NCBI RefSeq assembly: GCF_003944765.1
Contig: NZ_RWIU01000006.1
Location: forward strand, 62,001-126,000
Reading direction: 5' to 3'
Origin: Hymenobacter perfusus
GTDB taxonomy: Bacteria; Bacteroidota; Bacteroidia; Cytophagales; Hymenobacteraceae
Length of the DNA: 64,000 bases
Every line of letters begins with the position of its first letter. Positions within the stretch are counted from its first letter, which is position 1. The notes beneath the pieces were generated by a model. The model did no database searches, was not told the DNA's origin, and saw only the letters and a program-made list of their open reading frames with translations. Below are positions 61,099 through 64,000 of the stretch, in pieces. Made by a program: the position numbers and the translations under genes.

Positions 61099-61199
61099 GA
61101 ACGTCATTCCGAGCTTGCCGCGGAATCTCGCGTGCTGATGTTGTGGTAGTAATCCAACGTCAGCACGCGAGATTCCGCGGCAAGCTCGGAATGACGTTC
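61099..61199. repeat. Long inverted repeat, GTCATTCCGAGCTTGCCG family
   Basis: Perfect 40-base arms 61099-61138 and 61160-61199 around a 21-base loop, starting GAACGTCATTCCGAGC. Inner part CGGAATCTCGCGTGCTGA. The best preserved copy of the family in the window, between converging genes. Confidence 0.9.
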
Positions 61200-61227
61200 T
61201 CATGTATTGTCTTCTCTGTTACTTACC

Positions 61228-62433
61228 TCACCGCTTGTGCTGAAACCGTTGGGTGGGCTCCCAGATGGTGGTTTTGACGCCCCGCAGAAACCGCCCCAGT
61301 CCCAGCAGCAAGGCCCCGTTCATGCTGTAAAAGTGCGTGATGAAGCGCAGCAGCCGCAGATGCACGCCCGCCCGGTGCAAGGCTCCGTCCAGCAGCACCA
61401 GGGCCGGCGCGGCCACTTGGCCAGCCAGCATGAGCTGGTAAAACCACCCGGCCCCGCGCAGCACCAATAACGCGTTGCAGAGCAGCATGAGCAGCAGCAG
61501 CAGCGGCGTAAGCCAGCGCAGCACCTTGTGCGACCAGTACGCGAAGCTCACGCCCCGCCAGGGCGGCCACAACAGCCGCCGAAAAGCCACCAGATTCTGG
61601 AAGTTGCCGGCCGAAATGCGGGCCTTGCGCCGGAATTCCTCCGGCAGCTTGTCCGACACGTCCTCGTGGCACACGGCCGCCAGCTCGTTGAGGGCCTGAT
61701 AGCCATCTTGCAACACGGCCATCGAAATAAAAAAGTCATCGACTATGAAGGTGCGCGGGGCCGGGTGGTAGCAGGCGCGGCGCACCGCAAAGCAGCCCCC
61801 AAAGGCCCCGATCATACTGCCCCACACCACGCCTTCCTGGTACTTGATGAGGTTTTCGCGCTCCAGGTAGGCTTTTTCCTGGCCCGAAATTCCGTCCTGG
61901 CGGTGGTCGGGGTTGAGGATGTTGCCGCCCACCTGCCCCACGCGGGGGTTGCGGAAGTGCTTGACGAGGTGATACAGCGTATCGGGGGTGAAAAACACGT
62001 TGGCATCAGTGAGCACCAGCACCGGTGCGGTGGCCTCCGCAGACAGGGCCTCCATCACGCCGGGTTTGCCGGTGCGCTGCCCGAACGGCCGGAACTGCAG
62101 CTGCGGGTACTGCCGGGCCAGCTGCTCCACCAGCGCATTGGTGCGGTCCGAGGAGTTATCGGAACCGATGTAGAAAGTGAGCTTGTCGGGCGGGTAGGTG
62201 GTGGCGAAGGTGGAGTGGATTTTCTGCTCGATGACCTGCTCCTCGTTGTACACGGCCAGCAGCACATCCACCCGAGGCAGCTCGGGGCTGTCGGGCACGT
62301 ACAAGTCGGTGTTTTGTTGGCGGCCCCGGGCCAGGCGGGCCAGCAGGGCCGGAAACAGCACGTAGGTGTGGGCTACCAGCCCCAGCCCGCCCCAGAGGCC
62401 GGCCGCTGCCAGGGCATCAGGGAGCGGCAACAC
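61228..62433 (-). CDS. Membrane family 2 glycosyltransferase
   Basis: 401 residues from a GTG at 62433, overlapping the end of the upstream glycosyltransferase gene by 17 bases. An N-terminal helix (about 10-28) is followed by a family-2 catalytic domain: DVLLAVYNEEQVIEQ, VLTDANVFF (DxN) and IVDDFFISM (ED-like), with several helices at the C-terminus (WLTPLLLLLMLL and others). It adds sugars to lipids or polysaccharides at the inner membrane. With the neighbouring enzyme it may make a cell-surface glycan. Other starts are possible. Confidence 0.85.
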   Translation of the reverse strand: MLPLPDALAAAGLWGGLGLVAHTYVLFPALLARLARGRQQNTDLYVPDSPELPRVDVLLAVYNEEQVIEQKIHSTFATTYPPDKLTFYIGSDNSSDRTNALVEQLARQYPQLQFRPFGQRTGKPGVMEALSAEATAPVLVLTDANVFFTPDTLYHLVKHFRNPRVGQVGGNILNPDHRQDGISGQEKAYLERENLIKYQEGVVWGSMIGAFGGCFAVRRACYHPAPRTFIVDDFFISMAVLQDGYQALNELAAVCHEDVSDKLPEEFRRKARISAGNFQNLVAFRRLLWPPWRGVSFAYWSHKVLRWLTPLLLLLMLLCNALLVLRGAGWFYQLMLAGQVAAPALVLLDGALHRAGVHLRLLRFITHFYSMNGALLLGLGRFLRGVKTTIWEPTQRFQHKR

Positions 62434-63658
62434 GGGGCGCGGGCTGCAGGATGGTGTACAAATCGAGGAAGCTCTCCACCACCCGACGGTTGTCGTAGAG
62501 GCGGGCAATGGTGCCGGCAGCTTCCTCCCCAATGGCTGCCTGGCCCAGCTCGCCGCGGTAGTAGCGGCCCAGGTGCGTAAGCCACTCCTCTGGCGAGTCG
62601 CCCAGCACAATGTCGAAGCCGGGCCGCACGTGAATGCCCTCGGCCCCCAGCCCGGTGCTCAGGATGCACTTGCTCAATGCCATGCCCTCGATAATCTTGA
62701 TGCGCATGCCGCCCCCGCTCAGCAAGGGTACCAGCATCAGCTCGTATTGCTGCATAAACTGCTGGGCCGACTCCACGAACCCGTGTACCGTGACGCCGGG
62801 CAGCTGCAGATTCCGGATGTGCTCGGGGGTATCCTTGCCAGCAATGTGTAGCTCCAACTCGGGATACCGAGCCTTGGCCTGGGGCCAGACTTCGCGCAGA
62901 AACCAGTCGAAGCCCTCCAGGTTAGGGAGCCAGTTCAGTGAGCCAATCATGAACAGGGTACGCGGCTGGGGCCGCTTGGTCGGGTCGCGTTGGAAGCGGC
63001 TCAAGTCCACGCCGGCGGGCACAAAAACCACCGGCTCGGGGCAGCCCAGCCGGCGCAGGCGCTGCTGGTCGGCCTCGGTAATGGCAGCCACCCCATCAAA
63101 GCGGTGCAGCATCCGTTTTTCGAACTGCTGAAGCCGCTGCGCCAGTTTTTGCAGGTACCACTTTTTGATCGGGTTGCGGGTATTTTCGGCCAATTGCTGC
63201 CAGATGGTGTACTCCACGTTGTGGGCGCGCAGCACTACCGGCGGCAACGGCCGGCCGGCTTCCTTATCGGCCTCGGCCCAATACCCGGCGTACCAGGCCA
63301 CAAACGTGCCTTCCAGCTGCACCACGTCGAACTGCTCCCGGGCCAGCAATTCGGCCAGCCGGGCCTTCACTTCCTCGCTCACGAACCGCTCCACGTTGTA
63401 GGGCAGCTCGCTGGAAAGCAAATTTTTCAGCGCCTTTACGGGCGAGAGGTTGGTATTCACTTCCACGGTCAGCAGGCGCACGTTGGGGCCCAGGTGGTCG
63501 AGGACGGTGGCGGGCTGGTGGTGCTTGGGCGTGTTGAGGGCCAGTACCGTCACGCGGTGGCCGGCGCGGGCCAGACCGGCGGCCACGTCGTACATGGCAA
63601 TGGCCCCGCCATCGTGGGGCGGGTACGGAACGCGCGGACAAAGCTGCAGAATATGCAC
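62417..63658 (-). CDS. Family 4 (GT1-like) glycosyltransferase
   Basis: 413 residues. The N-terminal half has HILQLCPRVPYPPHDGGAIA, a typical opening, and the C-terminal half the nucleotide-sugar site with VFVPAGVD, GSLNWLPNLEG and PLLSGGGMRIKIIEGMA. This is the GT-B fold of glycosyltransferase family 4. It shares the operon with the membrane glycosyltransferase whose gene overlaps its end. The product may be an exported polysaccharide, but no polymerase or flippase is in the window. Confidence 0.9.
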   Translation of the reverse strand: MHILQLCPRVPYPPHDGGAIAMYDVAAGLARAGHRVTVLALNTPKHHQPATVLDHLGPNVRLLTVEVNTNLSPVKALKNLLSSELPYNVERFVSEEVKARLAELLAREQFDVVQLEGTFVAWYAGYWAEADKEAGRPLPPVVLRAHNVEYTIWQQLAENTRNPIKKWYLQKLAQRLQQFEKRMLHRFDGVAAITEADQQRLRRLGCPEPVVFVPAGVDLSRFQRDPTKRPQPRTLFMIGSLNWLPNLEGFDWFLREVWPQAKARYPELELHIAGKDTPEHIRNLQLPGVTVHGFVESAQQFMQQYELMLVPLLSGGGMRIKIIEGMALSKCILSTGLGAEGIHVRPGFDIVLGDSPEEWLTHLGRYYRGELGQAAIGEEAAGTIARLYDNRRVVESFLDLYTILQPAPRVAAP

Positions 63659-63819
63659 GGGCAGAAGGAAGGATTCAGGTCAGACCGCAAAGCTACGAAC
63701 CAGCGGCCCGCAACCTACTTCCGGCCGCTTCCCGGCACAAAGCCGATTGCCCGCCCGCCGCAGCACAGCACTAGCGGGCATAACTCTTACAATATCCAAC
63801 GCAATGGCTACCCCAAGCT

Positions 63820-64000
63820 TTACATGGAAGCCCGGGGAATGACGGTGCCCAGCATATTGGCCAGCTGGTTATCCATCTGCTTGAGCAGATGAATGGTTTG
63901 CAGGTTTTCCATCATGCTGGCCTCGTCAGTGGGGTGGCGCAGGGCTTCGAGGCGCACGGCCAGCTCGCGCTCCACGTTCACCTTGTTGAGGCGCAGAATG
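63820..64000 (-). CDS. C-terminal end of a protein, possibly DNA primase DnaG (partial)
   Basis: Only the last 59 residues are visible, ending in a TAA at 63820. The sequence is helical (LRLNKVNVERELAVRLEAL, HLLKQMDNQLANMLGTVIP) and resembles the C-terminal helicase-interacting domain of Bacteroidota DnaG, which ends in similar LLKQ...LGTVI. This is a weak likeness and the gene runs off the right edge. Confidence 0.4.
   Translation of the reverse strand, partial: ILRLNKVNVERELAVRLEALRHPTDEASMMENLQTIHLLKQMDNQLANMLGTVIPRASM

Noticed and set aside
1..64000. tRNA or rRNA genes
   Set aside because: Intergenic stretches were read for the TTCGA loop with CCA end and for rRNA words; none fits. A GGATTAGATGCCC near 14705 on the minus strand resembles 16S only by chance.

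Overview
The window looks like chromosome of a Gram-negative Bacteroidota bacterium of the Hymenobacteraceae/Cytophagales type. The signs are GC-rich coding DNA, type IX secretion (T9SS) sorting tails on two proteins, a gliding-motility C-terminal tail on a third, many lipoproteins, several promoters with the Bacteroidota -7 box TAnnTTTG, almost no Shine-Dalgarno sites, and families characteristic of the phylum (DUF2147, DUF4920, TapB-like, DUF3570/DUF4266). The genus is inferred from general likeness, not from a marker gene. I see no rRNA, tRNA, CRISPR array, transposase, integrase or phage gene.

Layout. 0-8 kb: end of a sensor kinase, an esterase, a rhomboid protease, the alkylation-repair protein Ada, a V8-like serine protease with an acidic N-terminus, a carboxypeptidase-regulatory-like protein and an FKBP isomerase. 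8-15 kb: potassium transporter Kup, a frameshifted subtilase, an M61 peptidase, an NlpC/P60 hydrolase, and a 750-base gap that holds an unusual structured transcript with a very strong Shine-Dalgarno site. 15-24 kb: DUF2147, an M1 aminopeptidase with a T9SS tail, a large gliding-type surface protein, a lone cytochrome oxidase subunit III, and TapB-like and DUF4920 proteins. 24-33 kb: ligA, a rhodanese, a mosaic of nested inverted repeats, a polysaccharide deacetylase, dapA, a LutA-like protein, an HMG-CoA-lyase-like enzyme and an M23 peptidase. 33.5-36.8 kb: a four-gene module of secreted thioredoxin, divergent ApbE, a DUF4266 lipoprotein ending in GGGCGCN and a DUF3570 outer-membrane protein. 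37-46 kb: a secreted subtilase overlapping an outer-membrane protein gene, an AT-richer stretch with a decayed OmpA-family gene, a small AT-hook protein, a 2H phosphoesterase, an M28 peptidase, a histidine phosphatase and a T9SS-exported protein. 46-52 kb: an osmoprotectant-type ABC transporter whose fused binding domain is circularly permuted, a glycosyltransferase and a two-component system. 52-64 kb: surE, DoxX, an M14 carboxypeptidase, a Tat-type cupin, ribBA, proC, lipoproteins, two overlapping glycosyltransferase genes and the 3' end of what may be dnaG.

Themes. The gene set is rich in exported or membrane peptidases (rhomboid, two S8, M61, NlpC/P60, M1, M23, M28, M14; the V8-like S1 protease has no visible export signal). 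Conserved housekeeping genes (ligA, dapA, ribBA, proC, surE, kup) are spread singly among them. Intergenic spaces hold long, often perfect inverted repeats in at least five sequence families, some acting as bidirectional terminators and some looking like mobile palindromes. The strongest candidates for something undescribed are the thioredoxin/ApbE/DUF4266/DUF3570 module, the transcript region at 14.6-15.0 kb and the permuted transporter fusion.
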